In this document: piece after piece, positions 1 through 4,978 of the stretch
Layout of the letters: each line of letters starts with the position of its first letter
How positions within the stretch are numbered: position 1 is the stretch's first letter
Assembly (NCBI GenBank): GCA_030039525.1
Contig: JASHVI010000112.1
Span: 1 to 6,086, forward strand
Length of the DNA stretch: 6,086 nt
Reading direction: 5' to 3'
Source of the DNA: Thermoplasmata archaeon
Lineage (GTDB): Archaea > Thermoplasmatota > Thermoplasmata > Lutacidiplasmatales > UBA184
Position numbers and translations under genes: made by a program
Notes under the pieces: generated by a model
Seen by the model: the letters and a program-made list of their open reading frames with translations, nothing else
Databases searched by the model: none
What the model was told of the DNA's origin: nothing

Positions 1-320
1 GCCTCGACGAGCTTCGAGAGCTCCCTCGGCGGGATCGGGCCGTCGGCGTCCAGGTACCCGACGCAGTCGTACTGCGCCTCGGCCATCCCGCGGAGCACCG
101 CCCCGCCCTTGCCGAGCTTGTGCGGGAACTCGAGGACTCGGACCCCCCGGTTGCCGTACGATCGGGCGAGCTCCGCGGTGCGGTCCCGGGCCCCGTCGAC
201 GACGACGATGACCTCGAAGGGGTCCCCGCGACCCTCCAGCATCGGGAGGTACTTCTCGAGGGTCCGGGGGAGCCGTTCCTCCTCGTTCCAGGCGGGGATC
301 ACGATGCTCAGGCCCGGCAT
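1..320 (-). CDS. GT2 glycosyltransferase, dolichyl-phosphate sugar synthase-like (N-terminal part)
   Basis: Partial gene: 106 codons from an ATG at 320 down to the window edge; the C-terminus lies outside. The visible part is a GT-A fold nucleotide-sugar binding half. It starts with the beta1 motif SIVIPAWNEEERL (residues 5-17). DGARDRT follows at 43-48 region (D42, D46), a variant of the usual DGSxDxT. Next come HKLGKGGAVLRGM (67-79), the GKG loop typical of dolichol-phosphate mannose/glucose synthases, and the metal-binding DAD (91-93) in YLDADGPIP. By family knowledge, such enzymes move a sugar from UDP- or GDP-sugar to a polyprenyl phosphate at the cytoplasmic membrane face. Whether C-terminal membrane helices follow cannot be seen. 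It is divergent from the flippase gene. The ATG was chosen because beta1 begins four residues later and a GGAGG-containing purine run lies upstream. Donor sugar is unknown. Confidence 0.88.
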   Translation of the reverse strand, partial: MPGLSIVIPAWNEEERLPRTLEKYLPMLEGRGDPFEVIVVVDGARDRTAELARSYGNRGVRVLEFPHKLGKGGAVLRGMAEAQYDCVGYLDADGPIPPRELSKLVE

Positions 321-331
321 CTTCCTGGCGA

Positions 332-340
332 CCCCTCCCC
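332..340 (-). promoter_or_regulatory. Candidate Shine-Dalgarno for the GT2 gene
   Basis: Read on the minus strand this is GGGGAGGGG, containing GGAGG, with 11 bases to the ATG at 320. It supports that start. In a G-rich genome such a run can occur by chance, and a second purine stretch (AGGAAG) lies directly against the ATG. Confidence 0.4.
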
Positions 341-361
341 GAGCCCGGGCCGGCGTCCAGA

Positions 362-370
362 GATAAAAAG
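362..370 (-). promoter_or_regulatory. Candidate archaeal TATA box for the GT2 gene
   Basis: On the minus strand this reads CTTTTTATC, an AT-rich island in very GC-rich DNA. Its centre is about 46 bases before the ATG at 320. If transcription starts about 26 bases downstream, the mRNA would have a leader of roughly 20 bases, enough to hold the GGAGG-like site at 332-340. The call is by composition and position only. Confidence 0.5.
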
Positions 371-381
371 GTGGCTGGACG

Positions 382-395
382 CACTCACCTGAGTG
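382..395. repeat. 14-bp perfect palindromic site, possible operator
   Basis: CACTCA (382-387), spacer CC, TGAGTG (390-395): 6-bp arms in perfect dyad symmetry. It lies 12 bases upstream of the minus-strand TATA-like box at 362-370 and about 110 bases upstream of the flippase TATA box. It is therefore outside both expected transcripts, in a position suited to a dimeric DNA-binding protein. Its mixed base composition makes it less likely to be a simple by-product of high GC than the pure G/C palindromes nearby. No regulator is encoded in the window. Confidence 0.35.
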
Positions 396-423
396 AGGGC
401 CCTGCAACGGTCGGCGCCCTCGG

Positions 424-457
424 CCGGCGGGCTCCCGCCGGAGCGCGTTCCGGCGGG
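424..457. repeat. Three-arm G/C inverted repeat in the divergent intergenic region
   Basis: Three arms alternate. CCGGCGGG (424-431) and CCCGCCGG (434-441) form an 8-bp perfect dyad with a 2-base spacer. The middle arm extended by one base (434-442) also pairs with TCCGGCGGG (449-457), a 9-bp stem with a 6-base loop. A further 10-bp palindrome, CGACGCGTCG, sits at 463-472. All lie upstream of both proposed transcription starts, so a role at DNA level is more likely than an RNA switch. High GC raises the chance of such dyads by accident. Confidence 0.4.
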
Positions 458-504
458 CGGTTCGACGCGTCGCTCCGGTCCGGGTCTCCCGTCTAAACAA
501 CGGG

Positions 505-513
505 TTTTATTTT
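505..513 (+). promoter_or_regulatory. Archaeal TATA box of the flippase gene (leaderless start)
   Basis: TTTTATTTT is the most AT-rich stretch of the intergenic region. Its centre is 26 bases before the ATG at 535, the usual archaeal spacing from TATA box to transcription start, so the transcript should begin at or within a few bases of the ATG. No Shine-Dalgarno is visible between the box and the ATG, which agrees with a leaderless mRNA. The AT-rich flank at 494-500 (taaacaa) could contribute upstream contacts. Confidence 0.6.
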
Positions 514-534
514 CCTCGTCTCGTCGGCGGACCG

Positions 535-2136
535 ATGGACGAGCCCGGGGTCGTGCCCCAGCCGACCCGGGACACCCACTCCGGGGTCCTCGGCAAGGGG
601 ACCTCCATCATGGTCGTCTCGACCCTCATCCTGCTCCTGTTGAACCTCGTCGCGCGGGTCGTGATCGCGCGCAACGTCACCACCACCCAGTGGGGCGAGT
701 TCTCGCTGGCCCTCGCCCTCACCGGGATGCTCGGGATCATGGGAGCCATGGGGCTCCCGAACGCGATCGCCCGGGCGCTCGCCTTCGAGCGGGACGGCGC
801 GGGGCGCCGGCGCCTCGTCCGCGCGACCTCGACGGCGGCCGCCATCGCCTCGGTCGTCGGCACGATCGCGGTCTTCCTCGCGGCGCCGTTCCTCGCCTCC
901 GGCTTCGGGGACCCGGGCCTCACGATCGTCTTCGAGCTGTTCTCGGTCGCGGTCGGGACCACGATCCTGTCGATGGTCCTCGCCGCCTTCTTCCAGGGGA
1001 TGGAGAAGGCGGAGCCGAACGCGATCTACAACCAGATCATCAGTCCCGCCCTCTTCGCCGTCTTCGCCGCCGCCGCGATCTACCTGCACCTCGGGTTCGA
1101 CGCGGTCATCCTGAGCTACACGCTCTCGGGCGTGATCGCGACGATCCTGCTCGGGGTCTACACCGCGCGGCGCCTCGGGCCGACGATCGAGCACGGGCCC
1201 CACGACGACCAGCCGCTCGACCGGAGCGCGCACGTCTCCCTCGCGGAGCTCACGATCACGCTCTTCGCCGTGGCGAGCCTCAACCTCCTCACCCAGTACG
1301 CGGACACGATCATCCTCGCCTGGTACGTCCGCGACGTCGCCATCGTCGGCTACTACACCGCCGCGATGACGATCGCCCGGCTCTTCCTCGTCAGCAACTC
1401 CTCGCTGATGTACCTCTACCTGCCGGTCTCCTCGCGCCTCCGCAGCACGGGGGACATGACCGCCGTCCGGAAGAGCTTCGTGACGACCGCGCGCTGGACG
1501 GTCGCGACGACGGTCCCGCTGTTCTTCATCTGCTGGTTCGACCCGCTCCAGACGCTGCGCTTCGCCTTCGGCCCGAACTACGGGGCGGCCTCCGCGGCGC
1601 TGCAGGTGCTCGCCATCGGGAGCCTGATCTCGGTGGTCATCGGGCCCTCCCCCGCGGCCCTCGCGGGCCTCGGGCACCCTCGGGCCAACATGGTCTACGG
1701 GATCGTCTCGCTCTCGACCAACATCGGGCTCAGCTTCACGCTCATCCCGAAGATGGGGCTCCTGGGCGCCTCGATCGCCTGGACCGTCGCCCGCGTCGTC
1801 TACCCCGGCCTCTGCCTGCTCCACCTCTGGATCGGGTACGACGTGCACCCGTTCTCGATGACCTTCCTCAAGCCCCTCGCCCTCGCGGTGCTCGTGCTGA
1901 CCCCGGCCTTCCTCCTCCTGCACCCGCACGTGTCGGTGTACCTTCTCGTGCCGGTCTTCTTCTTCGCCGCCTTCGCCATCGTGCTCCTCACCTTCCCGGC
2001 GACGCGGAGCGTCGAGCGAGGCGACTTAGCCATCTTAGGGGCGTTCGAGTCCGCGGTGAAGGTGCGCTTCCCGCGGTTGCGCCGGTTCCTGCTCGAGCGC
2101 GTTCCGAGCCCGCTGCCGACGCCGGCCACGAAATAG
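535..2136 (+). CDS. Wzx/MATE-family polysaccharide (lipid-linked oligosaccharide) flippase
   Basis: The protein has 533 residues, the usual size for polysaccharide-biosynthesis flippases. It has about 14 predicted membrane segments (approximately 23-45, 57-80, 99-121, 130-154, 168-187, 190-210, 236-262, 268-297, 318-335, 352-378, 385-404, 408-432, 445-463, 467-488). Family-typical features are the first helix ending in NLVARVVIARNVTTTQWGEFSLAL (start of the run, 37-60) and the block WYVRDVAIVGYYTAAMTIARLF (263-284). By family knowledge it moves a polyprenyl-linked glycan from the cytoplasmic to the outer membrane face. A basic cytoplasmic tail (about 491-533) follows the last helix. The ATG is supported by the TATA box 26 bases upstream and by the short hydrophilic N-terminus before helix 1. 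Neighbouring glycosyltransferases fit this role. Substrate is unknown. Confidence 0.93.
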   Translation: MDEPGVVPQPTRDTHSGVLGKGTSIMVVSTLILLLLNLVARVVIARNVTTTQWGEFSLALALTGMLGIMGAMGLPNAIARALAFERDGAGRRRLVRATSTAAAIASVVGTIAVFLAAPFLASGFGDPGLTIVFELFSVAVGTTILSMVLAAFFQGMEKAEPNAIYNQIISPALFAVFAAAAIYLHLGFDAVILSYTLSGVIATILLGVYTARRLGPTIEHGPHDDQPLDRSAHVSLAELTITLFAVASLNLLTQYADTIILAWYVRDVAIVGYYTAAMTIARLFLVSNSSLMYLYLPVSSRLRSTGDMTAVRKSFVTTARWTVATTVPLFFICWFDPLQTLRFAFGPNYGAASAALQVLAIGSLISVVIGPSPAALAGLGHPRANMVYGIVSLSTNIGLSFTLIPKMGLLGASIAWTVARVVYPGLCLLHLWIGYDVHPFSMTFLKPLALAVLVLTPAFLLLHPHVSVYLLVPVFFFAAFAIVLLTFPATRSVERGDLAILGAFESAVKVRFPRLRRFLLERVPSPLPTPATK

Positions 2137-2186
2137 CCGGCGCCCGCGGCGGGTCGGAGCCGCGGCGCCGCGCGCCCGGCGGCTAT
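2133..2186. terminator. Dyad spanning the convergent gene ends, possible bidirectional terminator
   Basis: Outer arms ATAGCCG (2133-2139) and CGGCTAT (2180-2186) are a perfect 7-bp inverted repeat. Each contains the TAG stop codon of one of the two converging genes. Inside is a second perfect 7-bp stem, CCGCGGC (2144-2150) with GCCGCGG (2159-2165), and an 8-base loop. No T-run follows on either strand, so it does not match the usual archaeal U-rich termination signal or a bacterial intrinsic terminator. It may instead stabilise 3' ends or block read-through between converging transcripts. Confidence 0.35.
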
Positions 2187-3319
2187 CCGGCGGTCGGGCT
2201 CGCGACCTGGACCGAGTGGATCCCCGGAAAGCCGTAGGGGACGAGCTGCCAGCTCTCCCCGGTGTCCGGGCTCACGAAGAGCTGGCCCGTCGTCGTGCCG
2301 ACGTAGATCCCCGGCGTCTCCAGCGCATCCGTCGCGATCCCCTCGCGGTGCACGCCGAAGTGGCCCGGGAACTCCTTCGGCGAGAGGAGCTTGCGCCAGG
2401 TCCGCTTCCGGTCGTTCCACTCGTGGACCTGGAAGTGGCCCTCGCCGGTGGTCCGGGCCTCGCCATCGAGGCGCACGAAGAAGGCCCGTCCCGGGGCGGT
2501 CGGGGCCGAAGCGACGCAGAAGCCGAAGTCGTCCCCGAGCGGCTTGCCGATCCGGACCCACCGGTCCATCCGGTCGTGGGAGACGTACATGCCCCCGTGG
2601 TCCTGCCGGTAGAACGTGTCCGGGTCGGCCGCGTCGGCGACCACGTGATGGACGCACTGGCCGGTCTCGGGGAACCGCTCGGGTAGGAACGGGGTCTCGA
2701 CCCCCCGGTTCTTCGGGCTCCAGTGGAGGCCGCCGTCCTCCGACCGGAAGGTGCCGACCGCCGACATCCCGACGTAGAGCCGCTGGGGGTCCCGCGGGTC
2801 GACGAGGATCGTATGCAGGCAGGCCCCGCCCGCCCCCGGCGACCACTTCTCGTGGTCCGGATGCTTGTTGATCGCGTCGATCGGCTCCCAGCTCGCGCCC
2901 CGGTCCCGGCTCCGGAAGAGCAGGTGGGGGTCGGCGCCGAGGTAGAGGACCTCCGGCTCCTCCGGCAGCCCGGGCTCGAAGCGCCAGAGGTTCCGGAGCG
3001 GGCGGGGGGAGGGATGGGCCGGGTCCTCCTCGAAGGGGTTCTTCCGGTCCTTGGCGAGCGGGGTGAGCGGGGTCGCGACCTCCCGCCAGCGCTTCCCCCA
3101 GTCGCGGCTCTTCTGGACCGACGGTCCCCAGAAGTCGCTGTTGACCGCCGCGTACAGCTCGCCGGGGTGCCGGGGGTCCGCGGCGACCTGGAAGACGTCC
3201 TTCCCCCCGTGGGCGACCGGCCCGACCTTCCAGCGCTGGCGCTTCGGGTCCCCCGTGACCACGTACGCGCCCTTGCGGGTTCCCACCAGGATCCGGACCG
3301 CCCGATCTCGCTCCGTCAT
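2183..3319 (-). CDS. Cytosolic BNR/Asp-box beta-propeller protein (sialidase/VPS10-like fold)
   Basis: The protein has 378 residues and appears complete. It carries Asp-box motifs (SxDxGxxW) at 71-78, 137-144, 193-200 and 350-357, plus a degenerate one at 247-254 where Met251 replaces Gly. Their spacing (about 50-95 residues) indicates a multi-bladed propeller of the WD40/YVTN/BNR-like group. Recurrent DPR/DPxxLYxG strands (48-57, 174-184) mark blade junctions. It has no signal peptide or membrane segment, so it should stay in the cytosol, unlike secreted sialidases, and I see no FRIP-type sialidase motif. Annotation as a glycosyl hydrolase would rest on fold only. Conserved-looking His/Cys patches are CLHTILVDP (167-175) and QCVHHVVAD (221-229). 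The ATG at 3319 is preceded by GAGGAAGG. It lies 13 bases after the MoaD-like gene and is probably co-transcribed with it. Function is unknown. Confidence 0.85.
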   Translation of the reverse strand: MTERDRAVRILVGTRKGAYVVTGDPKRQRWKVGPVAHGGKDVFQVAADPRHPGELYAAVNSDFWGPSVQKSRDWGKRWREVATPLTPLAKDRKNPFEEDPAHPSPRPLRNLWRFEPGLPEEPEVLYLGADPHLLFRSRDRGASWEPIDAINKHPDHEKWSPGAGGACLHTILVDPRDPQRLYVGMSAVGTFRSEDGGLHWSPKNRGVETPFLPERFPETGQCVHHVVADAADPDTFYRQDHGGMYVSHDRMDRWVRIGKPLGDDFGFCVASAPTAPGRAFFVRLDGEARTTGEGHFQVHEWNDRKRTWRKLLSPKEFPGHFGVHREGIATDALETPGIYVGTTTGQLFVSPDTGESWQLVPYGFPGIHSVQVASPTAG

Positions 3320-3323
3320 GCTG

Positions 3324-3331
3324 CCTTCCTC
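3324..3331 (-). promoter_or_regulatory. Shine-Dalgarno of the BNR propeller gene
   Basis: On the minus strand GAGGAAGG lies 4 bases before the ATG at 3319, with its GAGG part 8 bases away. It directly follows the TAG of the upstream MoaD-like gene. An internal ribosome site in a 13-base gap supports the two genes sharing one mRNA. Confidence 0.5.
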
Positions 3332-3332
3332 A

Positions 3333-3602
3333 CTACCCCCCCGCCACCGAGTGCAGGATGTCGATCGTGCGGGCCCCGGTCAGGGGGGTCGTGACGCCCG
3401 TCGTGGCGCTGACGTCCTCCCCGTCCACGAAGACCCGCACGTACCGACGGATCTGCCCGGTCTCGTCCCGGATCCGGAACCGCAACCTCGGGTAGCGCGC
3501 CTCGAGCGCGTCCAGGAGGTGCTCCACGGAATCCGCCTCCACCGACTCGTGGCCCCGCGGACCGAAGTCGCGCAGCCAGCGGTCGAGGTGGACGTCCAGC
3601 AT
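3333..3602 (-). CDS. MoaD/ThiS-like ubiquitin-fold sulfur carrier or modifier, C-terminal Gly-Gly
   Basis: The protein has 89 residues, the normal size for the beta-grasp MoaD/ThiS family. It has an N-terminal strand, a helix at about 25-36 (SVEHLLDALEARYP), then the typical RRYVRVFVDGEDV strand-turn (52-64) and TPLTGARTIDILHSVAGG at the end. The terminal Gly88-Gly89 is what E1-like enzymes (MoeB/ThiF/UbaA) adenylate. The protein could then serve as a thiocarboxylate sulfur donor (molybdopterin, thiamine, tRNA or other) or as a SAMP-type protein modifier. No E1, MoaE or ThiG is in view, so the pathway is open. A longer reading frame starts with GTG at 3701. I chose the internal ATG at 3602 because the extra 33 residues are unlike the family and are coded by the promoter-like AT island, and GGAG lies 12 bases upstream of the ATG. 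It is first gene of a pair with the propeller. Confidence 0.85.
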   Translation of the reverse strand: MLDVHLDRWLRDFGPRGHESVEADSVEHLLDALEARYPRLRFRIRDETGQIRRYVRVFVDGEDVSATTGVTTPLTGARTIDILHSVAGG

Positions 3603-3659
3603 CGGTGGGGGTGACTCCGGTACCCTCGCGGAGGTCTTGAACCCCCCGGCCGGCGCCGC

Positions 3660-3688
3660 CCGACCCGAAAGTAGGTAAAGAGGGTCGG
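3660..3688. promoter_or_regulatory. AT-rich promoter island framed by a perfect inverted repeat (divergent promoter/operator)
   Basis: CCGACCC (3660-3666) and GGGTCGG (3682-3688) are a perfect 7-bp inverted repeat around the AT-richer core at 3667-3681 (gaaagtaggtaaaga). The core's downstream part (3672-3679) is centred about 31 bases before the GTG at 3707, so it could be the TATA-like box of a leaderless glycosyltransferase mRNA. On the other strand (CTTTACCTACTTTC) it could drive the MoaD-like gene with a leader of about 45 bases. The symmetry also suits a repressor site able to control both directions. The TATA match is weak on both strands. Confidence 0.45.
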
Positions 3689-3706
3689 ACCTCTCAATCA
3701 CCGGCT

Positions 3707-4978
3707 GTGCGCTCGAATTCGGAGCCGGCGGTCGGACCCTTACCGCCTGCCCTGCCGGGGCTCCCGGCGGGCGGAGCCTCCTCGACCGTCCCCTCGTCCG
3801 ACGGGGTCCACGTACTGCTGACCTCCACCGGGATGGTCGACATCCCCTCCCGGACCGGCGGGGCCGTCGAGAGCTATGTCTGGGACCTCGCGCACATCCT
3901 GAGCGACGCCGGCCACTCGATCACGCTCGTCAGCAAGCTCCGGGGGGCCCCGGAGCTGCCCCCCGGGGTGCGGGTGGTGAGTTCGCGGTCGATGGTCGAC
4001 CGGTTCCCGCTGCCGGCGTTCTCGAGCGCCGTCGCGCACGCCCTCGGTGGGACCTTCACGGCCCTCGCGACCCGTCGGGCGATCCGGGGCGGAGAGGCGC
4101 GTACCCCGACGGTGGTCCACCTGAACGAGGAGGTCTCCTCGATGTTCCTTTGCCGGGCCTACCGGGACCTCCCGAAGGTCTTCACGCTCCACAATCCGCC
4201 TCCGGTCGGCCCGGGGCTCTCCTTCGGGCCTTTGGAGAGCCAGGTTCGGTGGATCAACTCGGCGATGAGCCGCCGGTGGATCTGGCGCAAGGTCGACGTG
4301 GTCATCGCGCTCAGCAGCTGGATCCGGAAGCACCTCGTCGCGAACGGGATCCCGCCGGAGCGGGTCCACCAGATCCCGCTCCCGATCGACACCCAGGAGT
4401 ACCTGCCGAGGCGGGCCGGTCCCGAGCAGACGGACCCGTACCTGCTCTACGTCGGACGCCTCGACGCCCGGAAGAACGTGCTCCGACTGGTCGCGGCGAT
4501 GCGGGAGGCCAATCCCGCGCTCCGGCTCGAGCTCGTGGGCCACGGCCCGGCCGAGGGACCGATCCGGGAGCTCATCCGGCGGCGGGGGCTGGAGCGCAAG
4601 GTCTCGATCCTCGGGTCGATCCCCCAGCCGGACCTCCTCGAGCGGTTCCGGGGGGCGACGGCCCTCTGCCTTCCCTCGACGCTCGAGGCCTACCCGCGCG
4701 TCGTCGTCGAGGCGGCGGCCTGTGGGGTCCCGGCGATCCTCCCGAGGACGTTCCTATACACCGACTTCATCGACCATGGCTTCGTCGAGTCGTACGACAT
4801 CGGCGCCCGGACGGGGCTCGAGTCGGCGATCGAGGTGCTGCGCTCCGACCCGGGTCGGCAGCGGGAGCTCGGCCGGCGCGCGCGGCGGTTCGCCGAGGGG
4901 AGCGTGAGCTTCCCGAGCGTCCGCTCCGCTCTCGAGGGCGCGTATCGCGCCGCCCTCGACAGCCGCGCCGCTCGATGA
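3707..4978 (+). CDS. GT4-family glycosyltransferase (GT-B fold)
   Basis: The protein has 423 residues. The N-terminal Rossmann domain begins at VHVLLTSTGM (34-43) and includes the glycine loop SRTGGAVESYVWDLA (48-62) and TLHNPPP (160-166). The C-terminal domain has YVGRLDARKN (248-257, phosphate-contacting R251 and K256), LVGHGPAEG (276-284) and the EX7E motif E327-E335 in STLEAYPRVVVEA. These mark a retaining GT4 enzyme that transfers a sugar from a nucleotide-sugar to a growing glycan at the membrane face. Sugar and acceptor are not predictable. The start is GTG at 3707. No other ATG, GTG or TTG keeps the first strand; the first ATG (codon 43) would cut into it. This leaves an odd Pro/Ala/Ser-rich leader of about 33 residues, not a convincing signal peptide. 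It overlaps the next glycosyltransferase by 4 bases. Confidence 0.92.
   Translation: MRSNSEPAVGPLPPALPGLPAGGASSTVPSSDGVHVLLTSTGMVDIPSRTGGAVESYVWDLAHILSDAGHSITLVSKLRGAPELPPGVRVVSSRSMVDRFPLPAFSSAVAHALGGTFTALATRRAIRGGEARTPTVVHLNEEVSSMFLCRAYRDLPKVFTLHNPPPVGPGLSFGPLESQVRWINSAMSRRWIWRKVDVVIALSSWIRKHLVANGIPPERVHQIPLPIDTQEYLPRRAGPEQTDPYLLYVGRLDARKNVLRLVAAMREANPALRLELVGHGPAEGPIRELIRRRGLERKVSILGSIPQPDLLERFRGATALCLPSTLEAYPRVVVEAAACGVPAILPRTFLYTDFIDHGFVESYDIGARTGLESAIEVLRSDPGRQRELGRRARRFAEGSVSFPSVRSALEGAYRAALDSRAAR
3751..3771 (+). repeat. Strong hairpin in the 5' coding end of the GT4 gene
   Basis: Nine base pairs (one G-U) join 3751-3759 to 3763-3771 around a 3-base loop (gct). It starts 44 bases after the GTG, within the low-complexity leader codons. 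If the mRNA is leaderless, this is the first stable structure a ribosome would meet. It may equally be a by-product of Pro/Gly codons at high GC. Confidence 0.3.

Noticed and set aside
109..392. Two short plus-strand frames opposite the GT2 gene
   Set aside because: The minus strand carries the full set of GT2 motifs; these frames show only biased composition.
493..1929. Long minus-strand reading frame (478 residues) opposite the flippase gene
   Set aside because: It is a run of Arg, Asp, Glu, Gly and Pro with no hydrophobic core or motif, as expected from the antisense of a GC-rich gene. The plus strand encodes an unmistakable 14-helix transporter.
2026..2037. Two TTA leucine codons within four codons near the flippase 3' end
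   Set aside because: TTA is rare in this window, but two occurrences are too few to mean anything, and reading frame and membrane topology continue normally around them.
393..2237. Plus-strand reading frame of 614 residues overlapping the flippase
   Set aside because: Its composition is almost entirely Arg, Pro, Ala, Gly and His; it is an out-of-frame shadow kept open by high GC.
1800..2846. Minus-strand frame of 348 residues spanning the flippase end and the propeller gene
   Set aside because: It overlaps two well-supported genes in the wrong frames and has low-complexity Arg/Gly/Pro sequence throughout.
2183..3319. Reading the propeller as a true secreted sialidase acting on the locus's glycans
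   Set aside because: It has no signal peptide and no visible FRIP motif or arginine triad; Asp boxes alone show fold, not activity.
2723..3614. Plus-strand frames of 223 and 187 residues over the propeller and MoaD-like genes
   Set aside because: They are antisense shadows with no recognisable domain; the opposite strand carries repeated Asp boxes and a MoaD-like fold.
450..3774. Shared 11-mer CCGGCGGGCGG at 450-460 and 3764-3774
   Set aside because: A pure G/C word of this length can easily recur by chance at this composition, and one copy lies inside coding sequence.
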